From Lachnospiraceae bacterium (GTDB lineage Bacteria > Bacillota > Clostridia > Lachnospirales > Lachnospiraceae), in contig JAAZZQ010000085.1 in the NCBI GenBank assembly GCA_014239155.1, positions 186,001 to 250,000 on the forward strand: a DNA stretch of 64,000 nucleotides, read 5' to 3'. Every line of letters starts with the position of its first letter. Position 1 is the first letter of the stretch. The position numbers and the translations under genes are program-made. Below the pieces are notes generated by a model, which did not search any database, had not been told where the DNA came from, and saw only the letters and a list, made by a program, of their open reading frames with translations. Shown here piece by piece: positions 55,892-64,000 of this stretch.

Positions 55892-56190
55892 GTAGAAGTA
55901 GTATTAAACGGCAGTGGTTCCGTGAATGGCATTATTGTTATGTATGGAATATCCAGCCGTTCTGTTTTAAGGCAATGGATTAAGGTGTATAATGCCAATA
56001 GAGAACTTAAGCATTATGATCCCAAACAGGAGGTGTCATAAAACAGATGATAAAGTAGATGAGTTGGAATATTTAAGGTATGAAAACTTGTGGCTGAAGT
56101 GTCAGTTAGAAGAAAAGGATATGACAGTGGAACTGTTAAAAAGTGAAAGAATTCAAAAGGATGTGCGGCTTGGAAAAGTATGCCATGAGT
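55892..56190 (+). pseudogene. IS3-family orfA remnant
   Basis: Frame at 55892 reads VEVVLNGSGSVNGIIVMYGISSRSVLRQWIKVYNANRELKHYD, a transposase helix-turn-helix, then stops. It resumes as DDKVDELEYLRYENLWLKCQLEE, the leucine-zipper part of OrfA. No orfB is present. Inactive fragment. Confidence 0.65.
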
Positions 56191-56192
56191 AA

Positions 56193-56420
56193 CATATTTA
56201 ACAATGGAATATTTTCATGAAAAAAATGGAGTGTTGAATGGATGTGCAGATACCTTTTCTAGAAAACAAACAAATATAAAGAGAAATGTTATGCATAGAA
56301 AATGCCTACACCTCAAATCGAAATGTAAGCATTATCTGCATTAAATTTTAGATATTTCACCTGCCTGCTTGACAAGGGGCATATCAGTTGGGAGCACTGG
56401 CGTTTTTTGTTGTTTGATTG
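56193..56420. other. intergenic region without recognised features
   Basis: AT-rich, no ORF or hairpin that I can support between the IS3 remnant and the reverse-strand choline-binding-type gene. Confidence 0.4.
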
Positions 56421-56993
56421 TTAGAAGTCAATATCCACATCGGCAAAAAAGAATCGATTGACAGGAGTTACATCTTGCCCATTGTCAGCTGACACATCAT
56501 GAAAGTAGACAACTACTTCGTTCCCGAGTGTATTTTTATAATCGGGAGTAGCCCAATAAGAACCATTATAATAAACGATGTTTCCTGCTAGGATGGCGTC
56601 AGCCCATGTGTCAAGGGAAGTAGTGCCGTAGTTTGCCCATCCTGCCTGAGTGGACGGAGTTATATTTTCATAAAAGTTTGTGCAGATTCCGTATTCATTA
56701 AAGTTAAACGTAAAAACATCGGTAACAAGTTCGGAAAATCGCATTTCTCCGGTCGGTTCGCAGTAGTACCAGTTTTCGTTTACCTTAGTCCATCCGGTCT
56801 CCATATAACCATTTGAATCAAAGAAATACCATTTTCCATCAATTAGTTGCCAAGTATTTGCAGGATTGGTCCCGTCATCATTTTGATACCAGTAACCAGT
56901 AGCGTTTTGCTGCCATTCTCCGGCGTAGCAGGTAATACTCGAAGAACACATTACAGATACTGCAAGTAGGGCGCCAATAAATTTCTTTTTCAT
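56421..56993 (-). CDS. secreted protein with choline-binding-type repeats
   Basis: 190 residues on the reverse strand. Signal peptide (1-24, ending CYAG). Three Trp/Tyr-rich cell-wall-binding repeats follow: WQQNATGYWYQNDDG, TWQLIDGKWYFFDSNGYMETGWTKVN and NWYYCEPTGEM. A C-terminal domain of about 110 residues (VTDVFTFNFNEYGICTNFYEN onward) has no family I recognise. Such repeats hold proteins on wall polymers without covalent linkage. AGAGAGG ribosome site. It lies between insertion remnants, so it may be acquired. Confidence 0.82.
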   Translation of the reverse strand: MKKKFIGALLAVSVMCSSSITCYAGEWQQNATGYWYQNDDGTNPANTWQLIDGKWYFFDSNGYMETGWTKVNENWYYCEPTGEMRFSELVTDVFTFNFNEYGICTNFYENITPSTQAGWANYGTTSLDTWADAILAGNIVYYNGSYWATPDYKNTLGNEVVVYFHDVSADNGQDVTPVNRFFFADVDIDF

Positions 56994-57111
56994 TTGAATA
57001 CCTCTCTTTCTTTGAATAAATTAACCCGTTGGGCTAGATAAAATTGAAGAAACTTTAACAAAATATGCTATCCTATTTGTAGGAGATATAAAATCGAAAG
57101 GAGGCATCATT

Positions 57112-57465
57112 ATGTTGAAGTTCCAAAATAATAATACCACTGTTATAGCAACTTTTAAAGACTTTATTTTAATCGGTTATGTTATTATTGATAACTTGTA
57201 TCATCAGTTTGCTCCACCACAAGTCATAAACAGGCGGTATGTGTTAGATGCTAAACTGTCTGACTCTGAAATCATTACTATCAGTATTTGCGGCGGGCTG
57301 GCAGGCATTGATTCGGAAAATGTATGGTTTTCCTTTGTAAGATAAAACTACTGCCATCTCTTCCCGAAACTTTGCAGCCAGAACCATTTTAACAGAACAA
57401 GACGTGCACTTCTGCAAACGATAGAACTACTGCAGCAAAAAATTATTTCTGTTTTTAACCGTTCT
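57112..57465 (+). pseudogene. IS982-type transposase, 5' fragment
   Basis: ATG 57112 with AAAGGAGG. The protein reads YVIIDNLYHQFAPPQVINRRYVLDAKLSDSEIITISICGG, then after a frameshift near 57,340 NYCHLFPKLCSQNHFNRTRRALLQTIELLQQKI. This is the N-terminal half of an IS982-family transposase. It is cut off at the metY fragment, so the catalytic domain is missing. Confidence 0.75.
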
Positions 57466-57722
57466 ATATCAAAAACTGTCAATGCCCGGTTCGCAATCGT
57501 TTCTCCAAATACCGCCTTTGTGTTTGGTTGAAATGCAGCCCCTATTTCTTCATCCGTTGCATTTTTATCAATATAAATGCACTCAATTCCTAACTGTCTG
57601 AGAGTATGTGAAAACAGATTGACAGAACCACCATAAATTTTTGTGGTACTGATAAAACTGTCTCCCGCATTACAGATATTGAGCAGCGACAATAGCACTG
57701 CCGCCTGACCTGATGTGGTACA
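57465..57722 (-). pseudogene. internal fragment of metY (O-acetylhomoserine sulfhydrylase)
   Basis: Reverse strand: CTTSGQAAVLLSLLNICNAGDSFISTTKIYGGSVNLFSHTL, then IECIYIDKNATDEEIGAAFQPNTKAVFGETIAN. This is the PLP-enzyme segment of O-acetylhomoserine aminocarboxypropyltransferase (Cys/Met metabolism PLP family), without the Lys-containing active site and both ends. It is joined on one side to a truncated lysR and on the other to the IS982 fragment. Confidence 0.75.
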
Positions 57723-58479
57723 TAAATTTTTTTCCCGTGGACAAATGTATATCCGTCCAAACCAATCATCAGATTCACAATAGCAGCACGGTCACTGACT
57801 TTAATGCTCCTTTCCACAGGCTCGTTGCTGAAAAGCTCCTCTGAAAAATTGGAGGATTCATAGGTTCCCTGCACAAAACTAAGCCGGGGATATGGTTTTA
57901 AATCCTCCAGTTTAACTGATGTACGTTTTGCCAGCGGGTGATTTATACCAATAAAAATGTGAGGCATTGCCGTAAACAGTTCATAAAAGTTCAAATTATA
58001 CTCCTCAAACAGCTTTCTTAGTACATTTTCATTGTTGTTGCAAAGATACAGGATTCCCAAATCACTGAACCTGTTTCGTACATCTTCCACAATCTGGTGT
58101 GTCTGCGTTTCATTCAGGATAAACTCAAACCTTTCCTGTCCAAAATGCTGTACCAGTTCCACAAACGCATTTGCCGTAAAGGTATAATGCTGCGTGGAAA
58201 CACAAAATCTTTGTTTTGCAGGTTTTTATCAACATATTTTGATTCCAGAAGTTCCATCTGTTGAACAACCTGCCTTGCATATCCTAAAAACTCCATGCCC
58301 TCCTTTGTCAGTGCCACTCCTGCCCGGCAGCGGCTGAAAATGGTGATTCCAGCTTCCTTTTCTACTTCTTTGATAGCACCGGAAAGACTTGGCTGGGAAA
58401 TATACAGTTCTTTTGCCGCTTCTGTAATAGAACCCCTTTCTGCAACGACTATCATGTATTTTAATTGTTGTAACGTCAT
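57723..58479 (-). pseudogene. LysR-type regulator, frameshifted and 3'-truncated
   Basis: ATG at 58479 (GAGGAAGT upstream) starts MTLQQLKYMIVVAERGSITEAAKELYISQPSLSGAIKEVEKEAG, a typical LysR winged helix. Near 58,197-58,203 loss of one T shifts the frame. The effector domain then continues as STQHYTFTANAFVELVQHFG and onward to DRAAIVNLMIGLDGYTFVHGK, where the metY fragment begins. The end of the effector domain is missing. LysR next to metY parts suggests an ancestral sulfur-amino-acid locus. Confidence 0.8.
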
Positions 58480-58532
58480 ACTTCCTCCTATCTCAGCAAT
58501 CTGATAATAGTCTGATTGTAAAACAGTTTGCA

Positions 58533-58898
58533 TCAGACAATATCATATCCAGCCAAAGATAATATCTTTAAAGCTCTGTCAAAATTTTCTTTTTTCACAA
58601 AAATATAATCTGTATTGAAAGTTGATATTGCAAAAATACTAATTTCATTATCAGTAAGAATACCCGATAATTTAGATAAAATTCCAATCAATGAAAAATC
58701 TAACATTTCCTGTATTCTAAATCCTTTCCACCCATCCTCCCGCTCTAACGTATTGGCAGGTGTATCTTCCGTAACACACACCAAAGAACATTCTTCATCT
58801 GTTTTTCCAATGAAATAAAACTCTTTATTTAAATTAATGTCAAATTCTGATGCAACTTTACAGACAGTTATATCATAGTTCAATTTTTTAAGTTCCAT
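58533..58898 (-). CDS. ACT-domain (ACT_7/CASTOR-like) protein
   Basis: 121 residues from ATG at 58898 (GGAGATAATT upstream). The frame extends to 58964 without a better site. The two-part ACT fold is clear: LNYDITVCKVASEFDINL with FYFIGKTDEECSLVC, then GWKGFRIQEMLDFSLIGILSKLSGILTDNEISIFAISTFNTDYIFVKKENFDRAL. Small proteins of this type are thought to sense amino acids. It lies 54 bp upstream of the lysR pseudogene on the same strand. Confidence 0.85.
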   Translation of the reverse strand: MELKKLNYDITVCKVASEFDINLNKEFYFIGKTDEECSLVCVTEDTPANTLEREDGWKGFRIQEMLDFSLIGILSKLSGILTDNEISIFAISTFNTDYIFVKKENFDRALKILSLAGYDIV

Positions 58899-58936
58899 AA
58901 TTATCTCCAAACTGACAGTTGTAAACGTTAAATTTA

Positions 58937-59115
58937 TTATCTCGAAAGGCTTTTTTTCATCCAAATATGAGGACAGCCTTCATCATCATGAATATCTTCA
59001 AATTCAGTAAAACCTAAATTTTGACAAAAAGCAATTATCCTGCATTGGGCGTGTAAAGATATATTTTCCACCATTTTATTGGTTTGCCGCTATCAATAAC
59101 ATTGAAATTATAGCA
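58937..59115 (-). pseudogene. GNAT acetyltransferase 3' fragment
   Basis: Reverse strand: VENISLHAQCRIIAFCQNLGF, then EFEDIHDDEGCPHIWMKKSLSR and stop, the end of a GNAT N-acetyltransferase. Upstream, NFNVIDSGKPIKW continues the sense in another frame. The catalytic part is missing. Confidence 0.55.
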
Positions 59116-59689
59116 TATGTCTGGCTGAATCACAATAATATCTCTCGTTCTTTTGGCTTCCCCTTTTTCTTTTCTTCAACTTTGTCTGCTTGTCTGCCTT
59201 GTGGTAGTCCCGATACTTTGCCTGACAATTTCTTTTATCATATTTTCCAACAGATAAGGATATAAATAAACTATGCTTTAATATAGCTTTTTCCTATATT
59301 TCATAATATGTATCTACTGTTTATATTAGTTTTTTCTGTATTCTGAAAACCAGAACTCTTTAACTTCTGTAATTCCGAAAATCAGAATATAACAATACTG
59401 ATAATAATTAGATTGAGTATAGTTATACTGAATTAATCCTATCCTAAATCCTTCTCTTTGCATCGTGGACAATGGCTACTACGGCTGAATCCTCCTATTT
59501 CTACCTATCACTAAAAGAAATATCTTTCACTTTTCTTCTCAAAATCTTTCGGCTCTCTGACAAAATCATTATATATTGTATAATCACTAATTATGATATT
59601 AGAATTGCTGATGATGCTTTTTAAATAGACTGTTTCCCTGTCCTTTGAACAAGGATAAATTTTTGGTGACATAAATGGCTCCTTTCTTG
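59116..59689. other. degraded intergenic DNA
   Basis: No intact gene. On the reverse strand about 45 codons near 59,245-59,110 (KYDKRNCQAKYRDYHKADKQ onward, Lys/Arg-rich) stay open and may be the end of another lost gene. I cannot name it. Confidence 0.35.
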
Positions 59690-59980
59690 CTATGCAAAGG
59701 GAAAAATATATTTTCTGATGTTTTTAAAGTGATTGTTTTGTATAAGGTATACTGTCCGTTCATTTGCAGAATAAACAAAGGATACTCTGGTCGCCCACAC
59801 GCCCTCTTGCCGGACAGCATGAAGCAACGTAAATGCGTCGGAAAGTAAAAACTTATTTTTGTAGCTGTCTAATAACTGCAAAGCCCGTTCATACCTGTCA
59901 TCGCCCGGCACAATAAAATTTTTCGTGCTTTCTGGCTTTATCAAAGAATATTGATTACCAATGTGCGACCATAATAGCAT
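59690..59980 (-). pseudogene. C-terminal fragment of a C45/choloylglycine-type hydrolase
   Basis: Reverse-strand ORF: NFIVPGDDRYERALQLLDSYKNKFLLSDAFTLLHAVRQ, then GVWATRVSFVYSANERTVYL. The pattern (DAF.LL..V.Q, W.T..S.VY....T.Y) is that of the C-terminal end of linear amide hydrolases of the C45/choloylglycine group. The catalytic N-terminal Cys part is absent. Family call is tentative. Confidence 0.45.
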
Positions 59981-60202
59981 CTATAAGAATATTTGTTGTA
60001 TTTTATCATTATATTACTCATTCTATAAGATGTATAAAAATAGCAATCTCTAGAAATACTGTGGATAAAAATATATAGAGACTACTTCTTTGATCCATGT
60101 GATAAAATCGCGTGTTTTCTGTGTTCTTTTTATTCTAAAATGTTTCATTTTATCAAAATTTGTGATAAAATATTGAAAAAATATACTTTAGGAGGAAAAA
60201 GA

Positions 60203-60916
60203 ATGAATGGACATCAATATGAACATCAATGTGCAAAGCGACTAAAGAGTAAAGGCTTTTATAATGTGTCAGTCACAAAAGGCAGTGGCGATCAAGGAAT
60301 AGATGTTATTGCATACAGCGGAGGGAAAAAGTATGGGATACAGTGCAAACACTATTCTTCCCCTGTGGGAAATCATGCAGTTCAGGAAGCTTTTGCAGGG
60401 GCAAGATACTATAATTGCAATGTTGCTGTTGTAATGACAAATAATACTTTTACACGATCTGCAAAAGATTTGGCGAGCAAAACAGATGTGCTTTTATGGG
60501 ATAAGAATAAAATACCATCAGGGACAAATGGTTTTTGGCTTACAAAATACGTAGGATTATTTGTTTTCATTATGGGAATTTTAGCAACAATAGCAATGTG
60601 GAAAACAGATAATATAAAACTTCCGGCATTACAAATGGTACAGATGGGGTCTCTTGTTCTGGGTGGATTGTTTGCTGTTTTTGAGTATGGAAATTGGAAA
60701 ATGTCTTTTCTTTCAGGTATTGCTTATTTTCTTTCAGGATTTATGAATATAATATTTATTTTAATAACAAAGGGTAAGTTTGGATATGATTTAATATTTT
60801 TCTTGACAGTTGTGCTAATATCATTTATAAGAGCAAGTTACTTGTATAAGAGAGTGAATGGATTTCATATTTGGAAAAATGGACTTCGTGGGTTTATTAA
60901 CAGTAGTTTTCGGTGA
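60203..60916 (+). CDS. Mrr-type restriction endonuclease domain with membrane helices
   Basis: 237 residues from ATG 60203, with AGGAGG at 60191. The frame opens at 60140. The N-terminal Mrr_cat domain (about 1-110) has GYxxEHQCAKRLKSKGFYNVSVT, then GDQGIDVIAYSGGKKYGIQCKHY, the PD-(D/E)xK core with Asp and Q-x-K. The C-terminal half has four hydrophobic helices (about 115-220). Membrane-bound Mrr-like proteins occur in defence contexts and also as housekeeping proteins of unknown role. No methylase is nearby. Confidence 0.85.
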   Translation: MNGHQYEHQCAKRLKSKGFYNVSVTKGSGDQGIDVIAYSGGKKYGIQCKHYSSPVGNHAVQEAFAGARYYNCNVAVVMTNNTFTRSAKDLASKTDVLLWDKNKIPSGTNGFWLTKYVGLFVFIMGILATIAMWKTDNIKLPALQMVQMGSLVLGGLFAVFEYGNWKMSFLSGIAYFLSGFMNIIFILITKGKFGYDLIFFLTVVLISFIRASYLYKRVNGFHIWKNGLRGFINSSFR

Positions 60917-60943
60917 TGGAAAGATAAGCTGTTATTGTTATTT

Positions 60944-61076
60944 GTTACTGTTCACTGCGTTCCAGTAACAGGTAAAAGTCCTTGCAAAATCACCTTTGGT
61001 GATGGATTTTTACTTGAATGCGATACGTTTTCGCACGGAATTAGCAGTGAATACTAATTCCTGTCTGAACAGTAAC
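60944..61076. repeat. dispersed intergenic element, copy C, with perfect terminal inverted repeats
   Basis: 133 bp bounded by GTTACTGTTCA and TGAACAGTAAC (11-bp perfect). Inside are hairpins ATCACC-TTTGGTGAT and GGAATTAG...CTAATTCC. Reverse complement aligns with copies at 1411 and 27796. No T-box motif. Confidence 0.75.
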
Positions 61077-61090
61077 CATTATTTCGTTGT

Positions 61091-61134
61091 GTACACAAAA
61101 AAGTGCAACAAATGGGTTGCACTTTTTTGTGTAC
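61091..61134. terminator. 19-bp perfect hairpin upstream of the ACT gene
   Basis: Arms 61091-61109 and 61116-61134 (GTACACAAAAAAGTGCAAC and complement) around AAATGG. The descending arm has six T. Probably a bidirectional terminator. TTGCAC in it followed 17 bp later by TAATAT could also be the next gene's promoter. Confidence 0.65.
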
Positions 61135-61227
61135 TATGATAATATGTATTGCAGTGACGCACAAATGTCCTTGCTAGGAAAACATGATTGTTGGTGTTGT
61201 GTATTAGGAAAAGGAAATGAAGATCGT

Positions 61228-61671
61228 ATGGAAGAATCAACAACCTATTTTGTTGTAAAAAGGAGAGCTTTACCAGATGTTTTATTGAAGGTGGTCGAGG
61301 TAAACAGACTTTTGGAGACACAAAAAGTGTCATCGGTTCAGGAAGCAGTTGAGCGAGTGGGAATAAGCAGAAGTTCTTATTATAAATATAAGGAAGATAT
61401 CTTTCCGTTTCATGATTCCGCGCAGGGAACAACGCTTACACTGGCCTGTAGAATGGATGATGAACCAGGGCTTTTATCAGATGTGCTGAAAGTAGTGGCA
61501 GAATTTGGAGCCAATATTCTTACAATACATCAGACAATACCAATTAATGGGATTGCATCTCTTTCGTTGAGCATTCAAATATTAGACATTACAAGTGATG
61601 TGTCGGCGATGGTGACAAAGATGGAGCAACAAAGAGGAGTGCACAATGTTAAGGTGTTGGGCAGGGAATGA
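61228..61671 (+). CDS. pheB: ACT domain protein, PheB/UPF0735 family
   Basis: 147 residues from ATG 61228 (AAAGGAAATG upstream). The frame runs back to 61087 through the hairpin and is not coding there. N-terminal YFVVKRRALPDVLLKVVEVNRLL and a short HTH-like segment (SSVQEAVERVGISRSSYYKYKEDIFPF) precede the ACT domain (TTLTLACRMDDEPGLLSDVLKVVAEFGANILTIHQTIP). The family is commonly linked to homoserine dehydrogenase genes and is thought to sense an amino acid. The hom gene starts 29 bp downstream. Confidence 0.9.
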   Translation: MEESTTYFVVKRRALPDVLLKVVEVNRLLETQKVSSVQEAVERVGISRSSYYKYKEDIFPFHDSAQGTTLTLACRMDDEPGLLSDVLKVVAEFGANILTIHQTIPINGIASLSLSIQILDITSDVSAMVTKMEQQRGVHNVKVLGRE

Positions 61672-61700
61672 GCAGAGAAAATACAGGAGGTTGGTGTAAA

Positions 61701-62903
61701 ATGGTAAAGACAGCAATATTGGGATATGGTACGGTGGGAAGCGGTGTATATGAAGTTCTCAAAAAGAACAAAGATGTGATTTCTGGTAAATTAGGGGAAG
61801 AGATACAGGTTAAATATGTGCTTGACTTAAGAGAATTTGAGGGAGATCCAGTACAAGATGTATTAGTTCACGATATGAACTTGATTCTTGATGATCCAGA
61901 AGTGCAAATTGTGTGTGAGACTATGGGTGGTGAGCATCCAGCATATGATTTTACAAAAAGTGCACTTGAGCGTGGCAAAAGTGTATGTACTTCCAATAAA
62001 GAGCTTGTGGAAAAGCATGGTCCAGAGCTGATAAAGATTGCAGAAAAACATCAGTGTAGTTATCTGTTTGAAGCAAGTGTGGGTGGCGGCATACCGATTA
62101 TTAGACCGCTGCGGACATCTCTTGCGCAGGAGGAAATTCTTTCCATAACAGGGATTCTAAATGGTACTACCAATTATATACTGACTAAGATGGAGACAGA
62201 GGGACTTGCCTTTGACACTGTGTTAGCAAGAGCACAGGAGAAAGGATATGCAGAAAAAAATCCAGATGCCGATATTCTTGGGTATGATGCTTGCAGAAAA
62301 ATTTCAATTCTCACATCATTAGCGTATGGAAAAAAGGTTGATTTTCAGGATATTACCACAGAAGGAATTACAGCAATCACAGATATAGATTTTGCCTATG
62401 CAAAAAAAATGGGTGCAACCATCAAACTTTTTGCAAAGAGTGTTAAGAAAAATGGAAAGTATTATGCCATTGTAGCGCCGTTTATGGTAAAACCGGAGAA
62501 TCCGCTCTATGCAGTAAAAGGAGTGTTTAATGCCATTTTAGTGAACGCGAATATGGGCGGAGAAACAATGTACTATGGCAAAGGCGCAGGAAAGCTTGCA
62601 ACGGCGAGTGCAGTTGTGGCAGATGTTCTGGATTGTGCAAGGCATATTGGCAAACATTTGGATATTAAATGGGAGGATGAGAGACTTGAGATTTCTCCGA
62701 TTGATGGTGCTGTGAGAAAGTTTTTTGTGCGTGTCTCCTTGACAGATGAAGAACAGATTAAAAAGGTGTTTGGCGAGGTTGAAATGTTTACAGGAGTGGC
62801 AAAAGGTGAGTGCGGATTTGTTACAGAAGAGATGACAGAGGCAGCGTATAGGGAAAGAGCAGCGAAATTTGACAATGTATTGTCTATGATTAGAGTCGAT
62901 TAG
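61701..62903 (+). CDS. hom: homoserine dehydrogenase
   Basis: 400 residues from ATG 61701 (AGGAGG at 61686). It reduces aspartate semialdehyde to homoserine with NAD(P)H, feeding threonine and methionine. Rossmann start AILGYGTVGSGVYEVL. Active-site region SNKELVEKHGPEL, EASVGGGIPIIRPLR, GILNGTTNYILTKM and the catalytic EKGYAEKNPDADILGYDACRKISIL (Asp and Lys). The C-terminal ACT domain (about 325-400) for threonine feedback is present (FVRVSLTDEEQIKKVFGE). In line with aspartokinase downstream. Confidence 0.95.
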   Translation: MVKTAILGYGTVGSGVYEVLKKNKDVISGKLGEEIQVKYVLDLREFEGDPVQDVLVHDMNLILDDPEVQIVCETMGGEHPAYDFTKSALERGKSVCTSNKELVEKHGPELIKIAEKHQCSYLFEASVGGGIPIIRPLRTSLAQEEILSITGILNGTTNYILTKMETEGLAFDTVLARAQEKGYAEKNPDADILGYDACRKISILTSLAYGKKVDFQDITTEGITAITDIDFAYAKKMGATIKLFAKSVKKNGKYYAIVAPFMVKPENPLYAVKGVFNAILVNANMGGETMYYGKGAGKLATASAVVADVLDCARHIGKHLDIKWEDERLEISPIDGAVRKFFVRVSLTDEEQIKKVFGEVEMFTGVAKGECGFVTEEMTEAAYRERAAKFDNVLSMIRVD

Positions 62904-62995
62904 AACAGAACACGTACTATATTTTTGAATAATAATATAGAGATAGAGAAAAATGTAATGTATCGACATTGCTTGTGGGAAAGGAATTGTATAAG

Positions 62996-64000
62996 ATGAA
63001 AAAGGTAGTGAAATTTGGCGGAAGTTCACTGGCGAGTGCAGAACAGTTTGTGAAAGTTGGAAATATTATTCATGCAGATGAGGGCAGAAAATTTGTTGTT
63101 CCATCGGCGCCAGGGAAACGATTTGACAAAGATACAAAAGTGACAGATATGCTCTACACATGTTATGCGCTGGCGGAAAGGGATCATAATTTTAACGCGG
63201 AGATGGCACAGATTGAGCATCGTTATCAAGAGATTATTGATGGATTAAAGCTTGAGCTAGATCTTTCTTCTGAGTTTGATAAGATTATTGATAACTTTAA
63301 GCGGAAAGCAGGCTCAAATTATGCCGCCAGCCGCGGTGAGTATCTGAATGGAATCATTATGGCAAAGTATCTTGACTATGAGTTTATTGACTCAGCGGAA
63401 TATATTCGCTTTAATGAAGATGGAGTATTTGATGCGATAAAAACACAAGAGTTACTTTCACAGAGACTTACAGGCGTGGAGAAAGCTGTTATTCCGGGAT
63501 TTTACGGTGCAAAGGAAGATGGAACAGTTGTGACTTTCTCAAGAGGCGGATCGGATATTACAGGTTCCATTGTGGCAAAAGCGATACAGGCGGATGTCTA
63601 TGAGAACTGGACAGATGTGTCTGGTGTCCTTGTTGCAGATCCACATATTATTGAGAACCCTAAGGTGATTGACATTATCACCTATGGCGAATTGCGAGAA
63701 CTTTCTTATATGGGATTTAATGTTTTACATGAGGATGCAATTTTTCCAGTTCGCAAAGAAGGGATTCCAATCAATATTAGAAATACAAACCAGCCGGAAG
63801 ATGAAGGGACATGGATTGTTGGTCATACATGCAAGAAGGCTAAGTATACGATTACAGGAATTGCAGGGAAGAAAGGATTTGCTTCTATTAATATAGAGAA
63901 GGATATGATGAACTCTGAGATTGGATTTGGAAGAAAGGTACTTCAAGTATTTGAAGAGTATAATATTTCCTTTGAGCATATGCCTTCGGGAATCGACACA
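62996..64000 (+). CDS. lysC: aspartate kinase, 3' end beyond window
   Basis: ATG 62996 with GGGAAAGGAA upstream; the frame is open to the last base (335 codons). It phosphorylates aspartate in the first step of lysine, threonine and methionine synthesis. Marks: KKVVKFGGSSLAS at the start (ATP/aspartate site), NYAASRGEYLNGIIMAKYL, VIPGFYGAKEDGTVVTFSRGGSDITGSIVAKAI (nucleotide-binding), and an ACT domain starting at ITGIAGKKGFASINIEK. With hom it forms the aspartate-family pathway. Confidence 0.93.
   Translation, partial: MKKVVKFGGSSLASAEQFVKVGNIIHADEGRKFVVPSAPGKRFDKDTKVTDMLYTCYALAERDHNFNAEMAQIEHRYQEIIDGLKLELDLSSEFDKIIDNFKRKAGSNYAASRGEYLNGIIMAKYLDYEFIDSAEYIRFNEDGVFDAIKTQELLSQRLTGVEKAVIPGFYGAKEDGTVVTFSRGGSDITGSIVAKAIQADVYENWTDVSGVLVADPHIIENPKVIDIITYGELRELSYMGFNVLHEDAIFPVRKEGIPINIRNTNQPEDEGTWIVGHTCKKAKYTITGIAGKKGFASINIEKDMMNSEIGFGRKVLQVFEEYNISFEHMPSGIDT

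Noticed and set aside
60944-61227. T-box leader in front of the ACT-hom-lysC genes
   Set aside because: No AGGGTGGNACCGCG-type sequence or T-box terminator, and the 133-bp unit matches the dispersed element family instead.
1-64000. rRNA or tRNA genes
   Set aside because: No cloverleaf with GGTTCGAATCC-type T arm or rRNA segment was noticed on either strand. A tRNA scan would settle it.

Overview
The window reads as an AT-rich, low-GC Firmicutes chromosome, most likely a motile, gut-associated member of the Lachnospiraceae (Clostridia). The basis is codon use, strong AGGAGG ribosome sites, a SAM-I riboswitch in front of metK, a bile salt hydrolase-like gene, a YjfB motility protein, a methyl-accepting chemotaxis protein and a very large CAP/InlB-type surface protein. 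The species cannot be fixed from the sequence alone.

Layout. 1-5.2 kb: end of rtcB, a small XRE regulator, a choloylglycine hydrolase, a receiver-only response regulator and a four-gene SPFH/Arc/small membrane/YbjQ operon. 5.2-14.8 kb: a Ca/Na antiporter, a two-component system of the BceRS type behind a 65-bp tandem repeat that carries repeated promoter-like boxes, a coiled-coil protein of unknown function, a LysM-G5-M23 wall hydrolase, murA and riboswitch-controlled metK. 14.9-19.2 kb: an unusual locus made of a regulator with two HTH and two helical-repeat halves, a convergent gene for a 47-residue exported peptide, and a radical SAM/SPASM enzyme. I regard this as the best candidate for an undescribed peptide-signalling or RiPP system. 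19.3-33.6 kb: GH25 lysozyme, an orphan toxin-like protein with a probable 5' frameshift, MerR, CPBP protease, MATE pump, CvfB, YjfB, a CdaR-type regulator, then the division operon ftsE-ftsX-M23 peptidase-ctpA.

33.8-39.2 kb is one reverse-strand gene for a 1788-residue modular surface protein. From 39.6 to 60 kb the window is accessory. It holds three IS200/IS605 remnants, IS3 and IS982 remnants, fragments of thrS, metY, lysR, a GNAT gene and an acylase gene. It also holds the wreck of a second peptide cassette: a radical SAM/SPASM pseudogene, an intact permease and ATPase pair, and the first 13 codons of a subtilase cut off at a TnpB remnant. Intact genes here include a beta-mannosidase, Nudix, ATP-grasp, a MarR/MATE pair, a chemoreceptor, an FMN-binding lipoprotein and an Mrr-type membrane protein. 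61.2-64 kb returns to core metabolism: an ACT protein, hom and the start of aspartokinase.

Two families of dispersed intergenic elements link distant parts of the window: about 120-133 bp in three copies, and a hairpin plus GCGAGTAGGGAA element in two copies.
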